From: Catalimonadaceae bacterium JC749
Lineage (GTDB): Bacteria; Bacteroidota; Bacteroidia; Cytophagales; Cyclobacteriaceae
NCBI GenBank assembly: GCA_021730635.1
Contig: JAJNNC010000002.1
Location: forward strand, 62,001-126,000
Length of the DNA: 64,000 nucleotides
Direction of reading: 5' to 3'
In this document: positions 33,855 through 44,400 of the stretch, in pieces
Layout of the letters: each line of letters starts with the position of its first letter
How positions within the stretch are numbered: the stretch's first letter is position 1
Position numbers and translations under genes: made by a program
The notes under the pieces: model-generated
Databases searched by the model: none
Told to the model about the DNA's origin: nothing
What the model saw: only the letters and a program-made list of their open reading frames with translations

Positions 33855-34649
33855 ATGGATGTCAATGCCATGCCTCTGCCTCAGGTACTGTATCCCTTTC
33901 GGGAACAGATCGAGCAGTCTGTGTTACCCTTCATCCGAATTAAGACCGTGATGGAAGAAACCTCGGATATCTGGCAAAGTAAATTCGGGGGGCTACCCTA
34001 TCTTCCGCCCAATATCCCCTATCCTGTTGATGCGCATGAAAAGCCTATGATGTTGCTGGCGCAAATAGATTGTAGTGCTTTACCTCCTATAGATCCTTTC
34101 CCTAAAGAAGGAATAATGCAGTTTTATGTTGCCGATGAGGACCTGTACGGGTTGAATCTGGATGATCCTACCCGGCAGGAAAATTTCAGGGTGTTGTATT
34201 TTGAAAAAATAGAGCAGAACGTTTTTCGTACTGATTTTGATTTTTTACCTGATTTTGTCCATGCACCTATCACGCAAACCTATTCCTTACATTTTGAAAA
34301 AACTTCTGCACCGGTAGGCACAGAAGATATTCACTTTGATAGTGTTTTCGGAGCGTCTTCCTACAGCTTTTTTAAAAAATTGGGTACGCAGGGAGAAGAA
34401 GCAAAAAAAGAATATCGGCGTGCTTTTTCAGCCAGTGGTCACAAACTGGGAGGGTATGCGCATTTTACGCAGGAAGATCCCCGGTGGATACAGGAAGCAT
34501 ATGCAGAAGCTATTTTGTTACTTCAGATTGATTCGGATGGGGTCGGTATCCACTGGGGAGATCAGGGTATTGCCCACTTCTTTATTCTGCCGGAAGATTT
34601 ACGAAAGCTGGATTTCTCCAGGGTTTTGTACCACTGGGATGCTCCCTGA
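33855..34649 (+). CDS. YwqG/DUF1963 family protein
   Basis: The 264-residue soluble protein has the DUF1963 plan: SKFGGLPYLPPNIPYP, MLLAQIDCSALP, GIMQFYVADEDLYG and the C-terminal HKLGGYAHFTQEDPR and ILLLQIDSDG with GDQGIAHFFI. The family occurs in Gram-positive and Gram-negative bacteria without a firm function; one proposal links it to polymorphic-toxin immunity or cell-surface roles. No toxin gene is adjacent. It converges with the tesA-like gene, 8 bases apart. Confidence 0.85.
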   Translation: MDVNAMPLPQVLYPFREQIEQSVLPFIRIKTVMEETSDIWQSKFGGLPYLPPNIPYPVDAHEKPMMLLAQIDCSALPPIDPFPKEGIMQFYVADEDLYGLNLDDPTRQENFRVLYFEKIEQNVFRTDFDFLPDFVHAPITQTYSLHFEKTSAPVGTEDIHFDSVFGASSYSFFKKLGTQGEEAKKEYRRAFSASGHKLGGYAHFTQEDPRWIQEAYAEAILLLQIDSDGVGIHWGDQGIAHFFILPEDLRKLDFSRVLYHWDAP

Positions 34650-34657
34650 CCTACTAA

Positions 34658-35377
34658 TCAGGAGGCAGGGCCGATGGGGCCGATGACCTCCTGCAACACT
34701 TCCCATACGTTGTCAGCTACAATCCGGGCTCCTTCTGCCGTAGGGTGAATGCCATCAGCCTGGTTAAGTTCAGGCTCTCCGGCTACATCTTGCAACAGAA
34801 AAGGAATCAGCTTTACCTCTTTTTCTGAGGCAATTTCTGCAAACATCGTTTGAAACTCCTGGCTATACGCAGGCCCCATATTGGGAGGCACCATCATGCC
34901 TGCTAAAATAATGTCAGCTTCCGGATAGGCCGCTCTTACCTTCTCTATCATGGCTGTCAGGTTTCTTCTGGTTTCTTTCGGATCAATGCCTCTAAGCCCG
35001 TCGTTAGCTCCCAACTCCAGTACAAATACGTCTACCGGTTGTCGTTCCAATACCCAGTCCAGGCGATTGTTGCCACTGGCTGTGGTTTCTCCACTCAAAC
35101 CAGCGTTGACTACCTTGTATGCATAGCCCAGCGAATCCAGTTTTTGTTGCACCACACTAGGAAAGGATTCTTCGGGGTCCAGTCCATAACCGGCCGTGAG
35201 GCTGTTTCCGAAAAAGAGGATTATCTTTTCTTTTTTAACTGCGGCGGTAGTAGAATCAGCCAGCGAGGCAGGGCTTTCCTGTGCTCTCTCTTGGGCTGTT
35301 TGTTCGGATCCCGTTCCACAGGCAAACAAAAAATAGAAGAAAAAGCTTAAAATAAGTATATTAACAGGCTGTTTCAT
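34658..35377 (-). CDS. tesA: SGNH arylesterase/lysophospholipase, TesA-like lipoprotein
   Basis: ATG 35377 gives 239 residues with a lipoprotein signal (lipobox LFACG). SGNH blocks are present: FFGNSLTAGYG (nucleophile Ser), the block-II Gly in NAGLSGETT, block III GANDGL, and the C-terminal DGIHP with catalytic Asp and His. The family includes thioesterase I/protease I/lysophospholipase L1. The mature enzyme is envelope-bound. It is divergent from the ATPase-permease pair, the same arrangement as tesA/ybbA/ybbP in proteobacteria, so a shared role in handling envelope lipids is plausible. Confidence 0.88.
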   Translation of the reverse strand: MKQPVNILILSFFFYFLFACGTGSEQTAQERAQESPASLADSTTAAVKKEKIILFFGNSLTAGYGLDPEESFPSVVQQKLDSLGYAYKVVNAGLSGETTASGNNRLDWVLERQPVDVFVLELGANDGLRGIDPKETRRNLTAMIEKVRAAYPEADIILAGMMVPPNMGPAYSQEFQTMFAEIASEKEVKLIPFLLQDVAGEPELNQADGIHPTAEGARIVADNVWEVLQEVIGPIGPAS

Positions 35378-35514
35378 AAAATAAATAGGCAATGAGCACG
35401 ACATTTATGTAAAGTTCACGTTACTAACTACGTTGCCCTGTTCATTTCAGTTCAAAAATGGGAGGAATAAGTATTATCTATGGCAAACCCTAACAGAAGA
35501 AGGTATTGTATCAT

Positions 35515-36222
35515 ATGACAACATCAATTTTAGAAACCCAGGCTCTCACCAAAATTTACCGTAGTGGCGATAAAACCTTGACTGTTTTAGACAATGTGAA
35601 TGTAACCATCCAGCCAGGAGATACCTGTGCGATTGTGGGCCCTTCAGGCAGTGGAAAAACTACGCTATTGGGGCTCTGTGCAGGATTAGACCGGGCTAGT
35701 TCGGGCTCCGTGTTTTTAAACGGCGTACGGCTGGACGAGCTTACAGAGGACCAGCGGGCAGAGGTTCGCAACCAGTATGTAGGTTTTATTTTTCAAAGCT
35801 TCAATCTCATGCCTTCTCTCACGGCCCTGGAGAATGTGATGGTTCCTTTGGAATTGAGAGGAGAGAAAAATGTAGGAAAAAGAGCGTTGGCACTGCTGGA
35901 AAAAGTAGGGCTCGCAGAACGAAAGAATCATTACCCGGCACAACTTTCCGGAGGCGAACAGCAAAGAGTATCCATTGCCCGGGCTTTTTCCAATCAACCG
36001 AAAATTTTGTTTGCTGACGAACCTACCGGCAATCTGGATGAAGAAACGGGTTCTCATATCGAGAAGCTGATCTTTGACCTGAACAAAGAAGCGAGCACTA
36101 CCCTGGTGATGGTTACCCACGATATGGAACTCGCCCATAAAACACAGCGCATTATCCAGATCAAAGGGGGCAAGATTGTGCAGGAGCGTTTGGTGAATGA
36201 GTCTGTGAGTGCCCGCCGTTAG
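35515..36222 (+). CDS. ABC transporter ATP-binding protein, YbbA/LolD type
   Basis: ATG 35515 gives 235 residues; an upstream TTG is less likely. The ABC core is complete: Walker A GPSGSGKTT (about residue 40), Q-loop FIFQSFN, signature LSGGEQQRVSIARAF, Walker B ILFADEPTGNLD and the H-loop VTHD. The sequence belongs to the MacB/LolD/FtsE class that works with FtsX-like permeases. It precedes such a permease by 41 bases and is divergent from the tesA-like gene (137-base gap with presumed promoters). Confidence 0.93.
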   Translation: MTTSILETQALTKIYRSGDKTLTVLDNVNVTIQPGDTCAIVGPSGSGKTTLLGLCAGLDRASSGSVFLNGVRLDELTEDQRAEVRNQYVGFIFQSFNLMPSLTALENVMVPLELRGEKNVGKRALALLEKVGLAERKNHYPAQLSGGEQQRVSIARAFSNQPKILFADEPTGNLDEETGSHIEKLIFDLNKEASTTLVMVTHDMELAHKTQRIIQIKGGKIVQERLVNESVSARR

Positions 36223-36263
36223 CGCATAAAAGCTGATCTGTAGTAATTATAATTTTTATAGTA

Positions 36264-38795
36264 ATGAATTATTCCTGGCTTTTGAAAATGGCTTGGCGGG
36301 ATAGCCGTAAAAATCGTTCCCGTTTGTTGCTTTTTATGAGCAGCATTGTGTTGGGTATTGCTGCCCTGGTAGCTATCAACTCCTTTGGTGACAACATGCA
36401 GCAGGAAATCAACTCAGAAGCCAAAAAACTTTTAGGAGCTGACCTGGTGATTGAGAGCCGGCAACCTTTTGCTCCCTCTGTCATCGACTTTTTTGATTCG
36501 CTGGGTGGTGAAAAATCTGAGGAAGTCAGTTTTGCTTCTATGGTATTATTTCCTAAGAACGGAGGTACCCGCCTGGTGCAGGTACGAGCCATTAGCGGCG
36601 ACTTTCCCTACTATGGAGAGATTGAAGCTACCCCCCAGACAGCCAGCACTTCTTTCAGACAGGAGCAGCGTGCTTTGGTGGATCGTACCCTGTTGCTGCA
36701 ATACAAAGCTACTCCCGGCGATTCAGTCAAAATAGGCAATCTTACTTTTCCCATTGAAGGAAGTGTGAGCAAAGTGCCCGGTGAGTCAGAACTCACCATG
36801 TCGGTTGCCCCACCGGTTTTTATTCCGCTATCCTATTTGGAAGCCACCGGGCTGTTGCAGAAAGGAAGCCGGATTAATTATAAAATATATTTTAAGTTTC
36901 CCGAAAACGCTAACGTAGATCAGTTACTGGAGAATACCATTGAGCCCAGGCTGACAGCGGAGGAAGTGCGGTATGATACGGTGAGCGAAAGAAAGAGAGA
37001 AATAGGAGAGACATACGAGAATCTGACGGGTTTTCTCAACCTGGTGGCTTTTGTGGCCTTGTTATTGGGTTGTATTGGAGTGGCCAGTTCGGTCCATATT
37101 TATATCAAAGAGAAGGTAGCTTCCGTTGCTATTCTGAGATGCTTGGGAGGTAAGGGAAACCAGGGTTTGGGCATCTATCTGATACAGATTGCTGCTATGG
37201 GACTTATCGGCTCTCTGTTGGGAACCCTGTTAGGTGTTTTAGTGCAGTTTATGCTACCTGAATTATTTTCAGGCTTTCTTCCTGTAGACGTCACAATCAC
37301 GCTCTCCTGGCGAGCCATTGCACAGGGCGTGCTGGTCGGGGTGATTATCTCTTTGCTGTTTGCGCTTTTACCCCTGCTGGCGATCCGCAAAATATCCCCC
37401 CTCACCGCGCTGCGTGCCTCTTTTACTCACGAACATCAAAGCCGGGATTACATACGCATGGTGGTGATCGGACTGATCATTCTTTTTGTGGCCGGCTTTT
37501 CCTTTCTTCAGTTAGAAGAACCCGAAGATGCTTTATTTTTTACGGGAGGCATCCTGCTGGCTTTCCTGATTTTAACAGGTATTTCCGGATTAATGATCTG
37601 GCTGATCAGAAGGTATTTTCCGGTAGGCTGGTCTTATATCTGGCGTCAGAGTCTTTCCAATCTGTACAGACCCAATAATCAAACCCTGGTCTTGGTGATC
37701 ACGATAGGATTGGGTACGGCTTTGATCACCACCTTGTTTTTTGTGCAGAATCTGCTGTTAGAGAAAGTGGCGCTTACCGGCAGAGATAACCAGCCCAACA
37801 TGGTGCTTTTTGATATTCAGAGCGAACAGAAAGAGGCTATTGCAGATATTACCCGCGATTTTGATTTACCGGTGATGCAGGAAGTGCCTATTGTGACCAT
37901 GAGGCTGGAAGCTATCAAAGGGAAAAGTGTGAACCAAATCAAAGAAGATACTACTTCTCACATTTCCCGATGGGTGTTGAACCGAGAATACCGTGTTACC
38001 TATCGGGACTCGCTCATAGATTCTGAAACGCTGGTGGAAGGAAAGTGGCAAGGTAAGGTGCAGTCACCTCAGGATAGTATTTTTATTTCGCTCGAAGATG
38101 ATATTGCCGAATCTATGGGAGTGGGTATCGGGGATCAGGTGACCTTCAATGTGCAAGGCGCTATCATGGATACGTATGTAGGAAGTACCCGAAAAATAGA
38201 CTGGCAGCGGGTGCAAACTAACTTTCTGGTGCTTTTTCCGGAAGGTGTCTTAGAAAGGGCACCAAAATTCCATGTGCTGATCACCCGGGTAGATTCCGCG
38301 CAGGTAGCAGCCGACTATCAGCAGGCCGTTGTACAACAATTTCCGAATGTCTCTATCATCGACCTGAATCTGATACTGAAAACACTCAACGACATTGTCA
38401 GCAAGATATCCTTTGTCATTCGGTTTATGGCTTTTTTTAGTATTGTCACCGGAATCGTTGTGCTGATAGGGTCGGTGATCATCAGTAAATACCAGAGAAT
38501 TCAGGAGAGTGTATTACTGAGAACCATAGGTGCCAGCCGGAAACAGATATTAAGCATCAATGCGCTGGAATATTTCTTCCTGGGCAGCCTGGCAGCCCTC
38601 ACCGGTGTCTTTATCGCACTGTTAGGAAGTTGGGGCTTGGCCAGATTCAATTTTGAGACACCTTTCTCGCCTTCTTTTCTGCCCATACTGATCAGTTACC
38701 TGGCTATTACCCTGATGACCATCGTTATTGGGCTATCCAATACCAGAAGTATTGTCAATAATCCTCCTCTGGAAGTATTACGAAAAGATACCTAA
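36264..38795 (+). CDS. FtsX-like ABC transporter permease, YbbP type
   Basis: The 843-residue protein has ten predicted membrane helices arranged as in YbbP: one N-terminal helix (about 20-40), a large periplasmic domain, then two FtsX-like helix blocks (about 255-375, and after a second soluble domain, about 735-830), with central helices at about 400-500. It is the partner of the upstream ATPase (41-base gap). The complex may extract or move lipids or lipoproteins, or act as a mechanotransmitter; the tesA neighbour supports a lipid role, by inference. Confidence 0.9.
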   Translation: MNYSWLLKMAWRDSRKNRSRLLLFMSSIVLGIAALVAINSFGDNMQQEINSEAKKLLGADLVIESRQPFAPSVIDFFDSLGGEKSEEVSFASMVLFPKNGGTRLVQVRAISGDFPYYGEIEATPQTASTSFRQEQRALVDRTLLLQYKATPGDSVKIGNLTFPIEGSVSKVPGESELTMSVAPPVFIPLSYLEATGLLQKGSRINYKIYFKFPENANVDQLLENTIEPRLTAEEVRYDTVSERKREIGETYENLTGFLNLVAFVALLLGCIGVASSVHIYIKEKVASVAILRCLGGKGNQGLGIYLIQIAAMGLIGSLLGTLLGVLVQFMLPELFSGFLPVDVTITLSWRAIAQGVLVGVIISLLFALLPLLAIRKISPLTALRASFTHEHQSRDYIRMVVIGLIILFVAGFSFLQLEEPEDALFFTGGILLAFLILTGISGLMIWLIRRYFPVGWSYIWRQSLSNLYRPNNQTLVLVITIGLGTALITTLFFVQNLLLEKVALTGRDNQPNMVLFDIQSEQKEAIADITRDFDLPVMQEVPIVTMRLEAIKGKSVNQIKEDTTSHISRWVLNREYRVTYRDSLIDSETLVEGKWQGKVQSPQDSIFISLEDDIAESMGVGIGDQVTFNVQGAIMDTYVGSTRKIDWQRVQTNFLVLFPEGVLERAPKFHVLITRVDSAQVAADYQQAVVQQFPNVSIIDLNLILKTLNDIVSKISFVIRFMAFFSIVTGIVVLIGSVIISKYQRIQESVLLRTIGASRKQILSINALEYFFLGSLAALTGVFIALLGSWGLARFNFETPFSPSFLPILISYLAITLMTIVIGLSNTRSIVNNPPLEVLRKDT

Positions 38796-38810
38796 CCGCA
38801 TCTTGGTATG

Positions 38811-39425
38811 TCAGATAACGGAAATACCCATTTTGCCTCTCAGCGACCGGATCTGGTACTGGACGTGAGGTTCGGCAGGAGCAATCCTGGCAATTCTCTC
38901 ATAAATTTTCAGGGCTTTATGTTCCTGGCCTTCCAGCAGATAAATAGCGGCCAGTCCGGATAAAGCACCGAAATGACGATCCTCCAGGATCAATGTTTGT
39001 TCAATATCATGAATGGCCGCTTCCATTTCTCCTATCATATAGAAAGAAGTGGCTCTCTTGTTCCAGGCCTCAGCAAAAGAAGGTTTTATTTCCGTAGCCT
39101 GTGTGAAATAATCTACTGCTTGTTCGTATTTCCCAAGTGCCATAGCCTCAATGCCATTTTTCATCAGCCCATTGACTTCTTTTTGGTCAGCATCCAGCCA
39201 AAGCTCCCATATTTCTGCTTGTATCACTTTTGTTTCATAAGGGTCTTCGGTATGTTGTAAATCCATAAAAAGTTGGTCCAGTTGGACTTTCTTCTCCTGA
39301 TGGCTGCTGGAAAAATTATAGGCTGTCTTATCGGAAGGATTGGAGCAACTCCAGGCACTCAGCATCAAAGCCAGGGCAACGATCAGCGTTGGATAGGGGA
39401 TATGTTTCAGTTTCTTCTTCATCAA
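38811..39425 (-). CDS. tetratricopeptide-repeat lipoprotein
   Basis: The 204-residue product has a signal peptide with lipobox SAWSC, then about three TPR repeats in residues 90-200 (GIEAMALGKYEQAVDYFTQATEIKPSFAEAW, ATSFYMIGEMEAAIHDIEQTLIL, AAIYLLEGQEHKALKIYERI). It is probably a periplasm-facing scaffold. It converges with the YbbP-type permease gene, 15 bases apart. Partner unknown. Confidence 0.88.
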   Translation of the reverse strand: MMKKKLKHIPYPTLIVALALMLSAWSCSNPSDKTAYNFSSSHQEKKVQLDQLFMDLQHTEDPYETKVIQAEIWELWLDADQKEVNGLMKNGIEAMALGKYEQAVDYFTQATEIKPSFAEAWNKRATSFYMIGEMEAAIHDIEQTLILEDRHFGALSGLAAIYLLEGQEHKALKIYERIARIAPAEPHVQYQIRSLRGKMGISVI

Positions 39426-39570
39426 TACAAAAAATTAAAATAATATTTCAAACAGTTTAAAAAGTGCTTATACTTAATAAACGAACGGTAAGGCTAGAAT
39501 GTTAACAAGGGGTGGTAGTAAAGGTATGCCTCCTGTCTGATCCTGACCGCTATCATTTGTTTCATTGTGA

Positions 39571-40287
39571 ATGTACCCGTTGAACCCTGTAACAGGCGTA
39601 ATCCTTATGCAGATAGAAAAGTGGACAAGATACCATGCCGCAGCTATGCTGCTGGCAACCTTTCTCTTCGTCTTTTTTAATAATGTTTTGTTCTTTCTGG
39701 TATTTCCAGTAGCCTCTTTCTTATTTTTTATCATTACCAGTCGTCAGGAGTGGCAAGTCTTCGGCTGGTGGGGTGGGCTGGCTAATGTGATCACGTCCCT
39801 CCGTTGGCTGACCATTACCTGGCTGGTATGGCAGGCGCAGGCCATTCATCCCTATGTTATTTTTGTGCTGGGCATCCTCACCCTGGTAGCCGATGGTCTG
39901 GATGGTTACTATGCCAGAAAATACCATACCGTTTCTGTTTTTGGCGATTCTTTTGACAAAGAAACAGATGCTTTTTTTGTGCTGGCCTATGGTGTGATGA
40001 TCAGCCAGCGGGAACTGGCCGGGCATTGGGTACTGCTCCCCGGACTGCTGCGCTATGGGTATGTGTTGCTGCTTGCCTGGCGGGGTATCAAATCCAAAAC
40101 AACCGCTTCTTCTTTCAGGCGTCAGTTTATGGGTATGTGGTTGATGGGTACGCTGCTGGCACCCTTTGTGATTACACCCATCGTCTACATTCCCAGCCTT
40201 ATATTCGCTATCGGAATGGTTTTCTATTCTTTTGGAAAAGATCTGAAAGAAATGTGGTGGCCTTCGGAAGAAAAAGTGATTATCTAA
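39571..40287 (+). CDS. CDP-alcohol phosphatidyltransferase family protein
   Basis: The 238-residue membrane protein carries the complete family motif D108-x2-D111-G112-x2-A115-R116-x8-G125-x3-D129-x3-D133 (DGLDGYYARKYHTVSVFGDS). About six to seven membrane helices surround it. Such enzymes move a phospho-alcohol headgroup from a CDP-linked donor to an alcohol such as glycerol-3-phosphate, inositol or serine. The acceptor cannot be told. It ends 8 bases inside the convergent AraC gene. Confidence 0.93.
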   Translation: MYPLNPVTGVILMQIEKWTRYHAAAMLLATFLFVFFNNVLFFLVFPVASFLFFIITSRQEWQVFGWWGGLANVITSLRWLTITWLVWQAQAIHPYVIFVLGILTLVADGLDGYYARKYHTVSVFGDSFDKETDAFFVLAYGVMISQRELAGHWVLLPGLLRYGYVLLLAWRGIKSKTTASSFRRQFMGMWLMGTLLAPFVITPIVYIPSLIFAIGMVFYSFGKDLKEMWWPSEEKVII

Positions 40288-41185
40288 CGTTTTTTCTGAA
40301 CTTACCCTGCCGGTGATTTCGGAAATCGGAAGGGTTGAGTCCGGTTTTTTGTTTAAAAATTCTGGAAAAATAGTATTGAGAATCAAAACCGGTGAGGAAA
40401 GCTATTTCTTTGATCGTTTTGGAAGTGGCTACCAGCAGATGACGGCTCTGCTGGATGCGCAGTTGCAGATGATACTGATGAGGGGATAATCCTGTAAAAT
40501 ATTTAAAAGTTTTTCTGAGCCAGGAATAGCTCACATGCAGCTCTTCTGCCAATGCTGTCATGTCCACTTCATGACTGATGTTTTCCAGGAGGTGGCATTT
40601 TACAGTTTTGATAATGTTTTCTGCTTTCTGATCTTCAAAACCTTTGCGTTTGGTGGCCGCATAGATATTGGCCAGCAACTGGATAGTGGCTGCAGAAATC
40701 ACTTGCTGATAGCCTATATTGGCTTCCTGAACATTTTCAAACACCTGTAAAAATTGTCTGAGCAGGTCTTCATCCTGCCCAATGGGTAAGACAGGGTGTT
40801 TGCTGGAAAAGAAATTATCCTGCATGATATGTTGGGCATAGCGCCCGTTGAACCCTATCCAGTATTCATCCCATCCGGTTTCCGGATCAGGCTGATAGCG
40901 ATGCCAGATACCGGGAAAAAGCAGGATGATACTGCCCTCTTGAATAGTCTTCATTTGTTTCTCCGTTTCAAACACACCGGTGCCTCTGGTAATGTAAATG
41001 ATCTGATACTCTGTCAGCACACGGCCTCTGTCCCAGGTAAAATAGTGATCGTCCGGATGCTTGCCCGGTGGATAAGTTGTATGAGGGGGGATTTTGGTGA
41101 ACCCCGCATTCACCACATGCATGCCCCAGGCGATATCTTTTTTGCCAACCGTCAGGTAGTCACAATAATGATCTTCAGGTTTCAT
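40280..41185 (-). CDS. AraC-family transcriptional regulator of the rhamnose PUL
   Basis: The 301-residue protein has an N-terminal AraC-type cupin sensor domain (about residues 20-165; YIITRGTGVFETE-like strand YITRGTGVFETEKQ, IILLFPGIWHRYQPD) and a C-terminal AraC/XylS DNA-binding domain (about 205-295) with two helix-turn-helices, HVSYSWLRKTFKYFTGLSP and KEIAFLTGFDSQYYFSRIFKQKTGLNPSDFR. It is divergent from the GH106 gene and sits at the left edge of a rhamnoside PUL, so rhamnose or a rhamnosyl oligosaccharide is the likely inducer. A 39-bp sequence (41187-41225) abutting its start recurs upstream of susC (44750-44788). Confidence 0.92.
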   Translation of the reverse strand: MKPEDHYCDYLTVGKKDIAWGMHVVNAGFTKIPPHTTYPPGKHPDDHYFTWDRGRVLTEYQIIYITRGTGVFETEKQMKTIQEGSIILLFPGIWHRYQPDPETGWDEYWIGFNGRYAQHIMQDNFFSSKHPVLPIGQDEDLLRQFLQVFENVQEANIGYQQVISAATIQLLANIYAATKRKGFEDQKAENIIKTVKCHLLENISHEVDMTALAEELHVSYSWLRKTFKYFTGLSPHQYHLQLRIQQSRHLLVATSKTIKEIAFLTGFDSQYYFSRIFKQKTGLNPSDFRNHRQGKFRKNVR

Positions 41186-41186
41186 C

Positions 41187-41225
41187 GTGCCAAAATATGC
41201 AAATCTATTCTCATTTTCTTCATTT
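41187..41225 (+). promoter_or_regulatory. candidate AraC operator, copy 1
   Basis: Starts 1 base beyond the araC start codon, so it lies in that gene's promoter/leader and 242 bases ahead of the GH106 ATG. It aligns without gaps to 44750-44788 at 31 of 39 positions. Two conserved blocks, GTGCCAAAATRTGCA and, after a variable 9-base part, TCATTTTMTTCATTT, have the size of AraC half-sites about 24 bases apart. Confidence 0.55.
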
Positions 41226-41467
41226 CATTTTCGTTTTTAAGCTGATAGCTTAGCCTCTGCCTTCAGCGTAAACCAACAGCCTGACTAAAAGTAGCCTTGC
41301 AGAAAGAAAGGACATTTTGTAGGAGTGAGATACCTTTTGAAACCATGCTGCCTATGCAGAGTGGCTTTAAGCGTTGTACAAATGGCATCTGCCAGGTGAG
41401 CGGTTTTTTGGGGTGAATAAACTGTTTTGCGCTGGATCAATGCCTATAATCTACTAAACAACCTGAC

Positions 41468-44400
41468 ATGACATTGCATCAAAAATTTGAACCCTTTTTT
41501 GGGGCTTTCATTTTAATGATAGTTTTTTCTCTATGCCATTGCAGTGCGCCTTCCCCTTCCATCAGAGCTGACATAAGTCATCTGAAATCAGGATTTCAAA
41601 ATCCCCCGGATTCCGCCCGGCCAGGGGTATACTGGTATTTTATGGATGGCAATTTATCCAAAGAAGCCATGACGGCTGATCTGGCGTCTATGAAAGAGGT
41701 AGGAATAGGGAATCTCATCTTTTTGGAAGTCAATGTAGGGGTTCCCCGAGGGCCGGTTGATTTTTTGAGTGAGGAGTGGCAGGCTTTGTTCAAGCATGCC
41801 GTACGGGAGGCGGAGCGGCTGGGCATTGTCATCACTTTGGGAGTAGGCCCGGGTTGGACAGGCAGTGGGGGACCCTGGGTCAATCCGGCCCAGTCTATGC
41901 AGCATCTGGTTGCAAGCACCCTGCAGGTGTCCGGACCTGCCACTACAAAGGTCAAACTGCCTGTTCCTGCTCCTAAAAAACCCTATTTTGGTGAAGGGGT
42001 ATTTACACCCGATTTGGAGAAGCAATGGAAGGATTTCTATGAGGATGTGGCAGTATTGGCTTTTCCGTCGTCTGGAGCAGATAGCAAAATAGCAGATATC
42101 GATGAGAAAGCGCTGTATTACCGTGCGCCTTATACGTCTGTGCCGGGGGTAAAACCTTATCTGCCTTCCCTGGCTGAATATCCTGATCTTCCCAAGGACG
42201 CCGTGGTGCAGAAAGACCGGATCCTGAATCTGACAGACAGTCTTCAGCCGGACGGAACGCTCTCCTGGAACGTGCCTGCCGGCCAATGGACGATCATGCG
42301 CTTTGGGAAGCGTAACAACGGGGCTGTAACCCGTCCAGCTCCTTTCCCGGGGTTAGGATTTGAGTGTGATAAATTTGATACTGTTGCGCTCAATGCGCAC
42401 CTGGATCATTATACAGGCGCGCTGCTTCGCAGCATCGGAACCCTGGATTCTACTGCTATAGGAGGGTTGAAAATGCTCCATATGGATAGCTGGGAGATGG
42501 GTTCTCAAAATTGGACAGCACGCTTTCGTGAAGAATTCAGAAAACGAAGAGGATACGATCCACTGCCTTTTTATCCTGTGTATGCCGGAAATATGGTAGA
42601 AAGCCTGGAGGTCAGTGAAAGGTTTTTGTGGGATTTGCGGCTGACCTCTCAGGAACTGGTATTGGATTACCATGCCAGGCATCTCAAAAAATACAGCCAT
42701 ACCCATGGGTTTGGCTTATCTATCGAGCCTTACGATATGAACCCTAATGCCGACCTGGCACTGGGTGCTGTGGCCGATGTGCCCATGTGTGAATTTTGGA
42801 GTAATGGTTTTGGATATGATGCAGCGTTCAGTTGCATTGAAGCTACGTCTATCGCCCATGTCAATGGACTGTCCGTTGTAGCCGCAGAAGCTTTTACAGC
42901 CGAAAGTACGGAAGCCTGGCAGCAACATCCGGCCTCTATGAAGAACCAGGGCGACTGGGCTTTTGCTACAGGGATCAACCGGCTGGTCTATCATACCTTC
43001 GCCCACAAACCCTTGGGGGAAGACTTGAGACCCGGAATGACCATGGGCCCCTATGGTGTGCATTGGGACAGAGGGCAAACCTGGTGGCCTCTGGTGGCCG
43101 ATTATCATCGCTATATCAGTAGATGCCAGTATATTTTACAACAAGGTCGGACGGTGGCCGATATCCTGTATCTGACGCCAGAGGGAGCGCCTCATGTTTT
43201 TCGTCCTCCTTCCTCAGCGCTGGCAGGCGACGAGTTTATGCCAGACCGAAAAGGATATAACTTTGATGGCTGTTCACCCGATCAACTGTTTCAGGCTAGC
43301 GTTCAAAACAATCAGATCTTTTTTCCGGGTGGCGCTACTTATCAGCTATTGGTTTTACCGATGGTTGAGACCATGACCCCCGAACTGCTGGAAAAGATCC
43401 GCTCCCTGACAAACGATGGGGCTACTGTGATAGGCTTGCCTCCTCAAAAATCTCCAAGTCTGTCAGGTTATCCGGATTGCGATCAAAAAGTGAAGACAAT
43501 AGTGCAAGCACTCTGGGGAGGTTTTACACCCCCGGCTTCAACCGATAAACGTGCATATGGTCAAGGAAAGATCATTTGGGGGGGCGTTTTTTCTAATAAA
43601 GAGGCTGAGACCCTGTATCCGGGTTATGAGCCCGTTGCTGCCTTGTTAAAAGAGATGGGTAGAGAAGAGGATTTTATAGCATCAGCGCCAATACGCTATA
43701 CCCATCGAACCACAGCAGACTGGGATATTTATTTTGTCGCTAACCGCACCAGTCAGTCTATCACCAGCGATGCTGTATTCCGGACTACCCAAGGGAACCC
43801 CGAATGCTGGGACCCTTTGACAGGAGAAACAAGGAAGCTGCCCGAATTCTCTGTGAGCGGTACTCAGACTACGATTCCTTTGCAGTTTGAACCCTACCAG
43901 AGTTTTTTCATCGTATTTGAGAAAGGTGCTGCTTCGACTCCGGACAAAGGGAAAAATTTTCCCGAAAAGATCGCTGTAGATACCTTGCAGGGTCCATGGC
44001 AGGTGTCTTTCGATCCACAATGGGGTGGCCCTAAAGAAAAAGTAGTCTTTGCACAGTTGGCAGATTGGACAACTCGCCCGGAAGAGGGTATCAAATATTA
44101 TTCAGGCATCGCCATCTATCGTAATACTTTTGACATTTCCGAAGAGATAGCCGCTGATCCGGAGCAACGGCTCTATCTTGATGCGGGAACCGTGAAAAAT
44201 ATAGCCAGGGTACGGCTGAATGGTCAGGATCTGGGAGTTGTCTGGACAGCGCCCTGGCAGGTAGATGTGACGGGAGCCGTGAAGCAGGGTACCAATCAGC
44301 TGGAAATAGAGGTAGCCAACCTATGGCCCAACCGGCTGATTGGTGACGAACAATTGCCTGACGACGGCATCAGCAACGGACAATGGCCAGCGTGGCTGGT

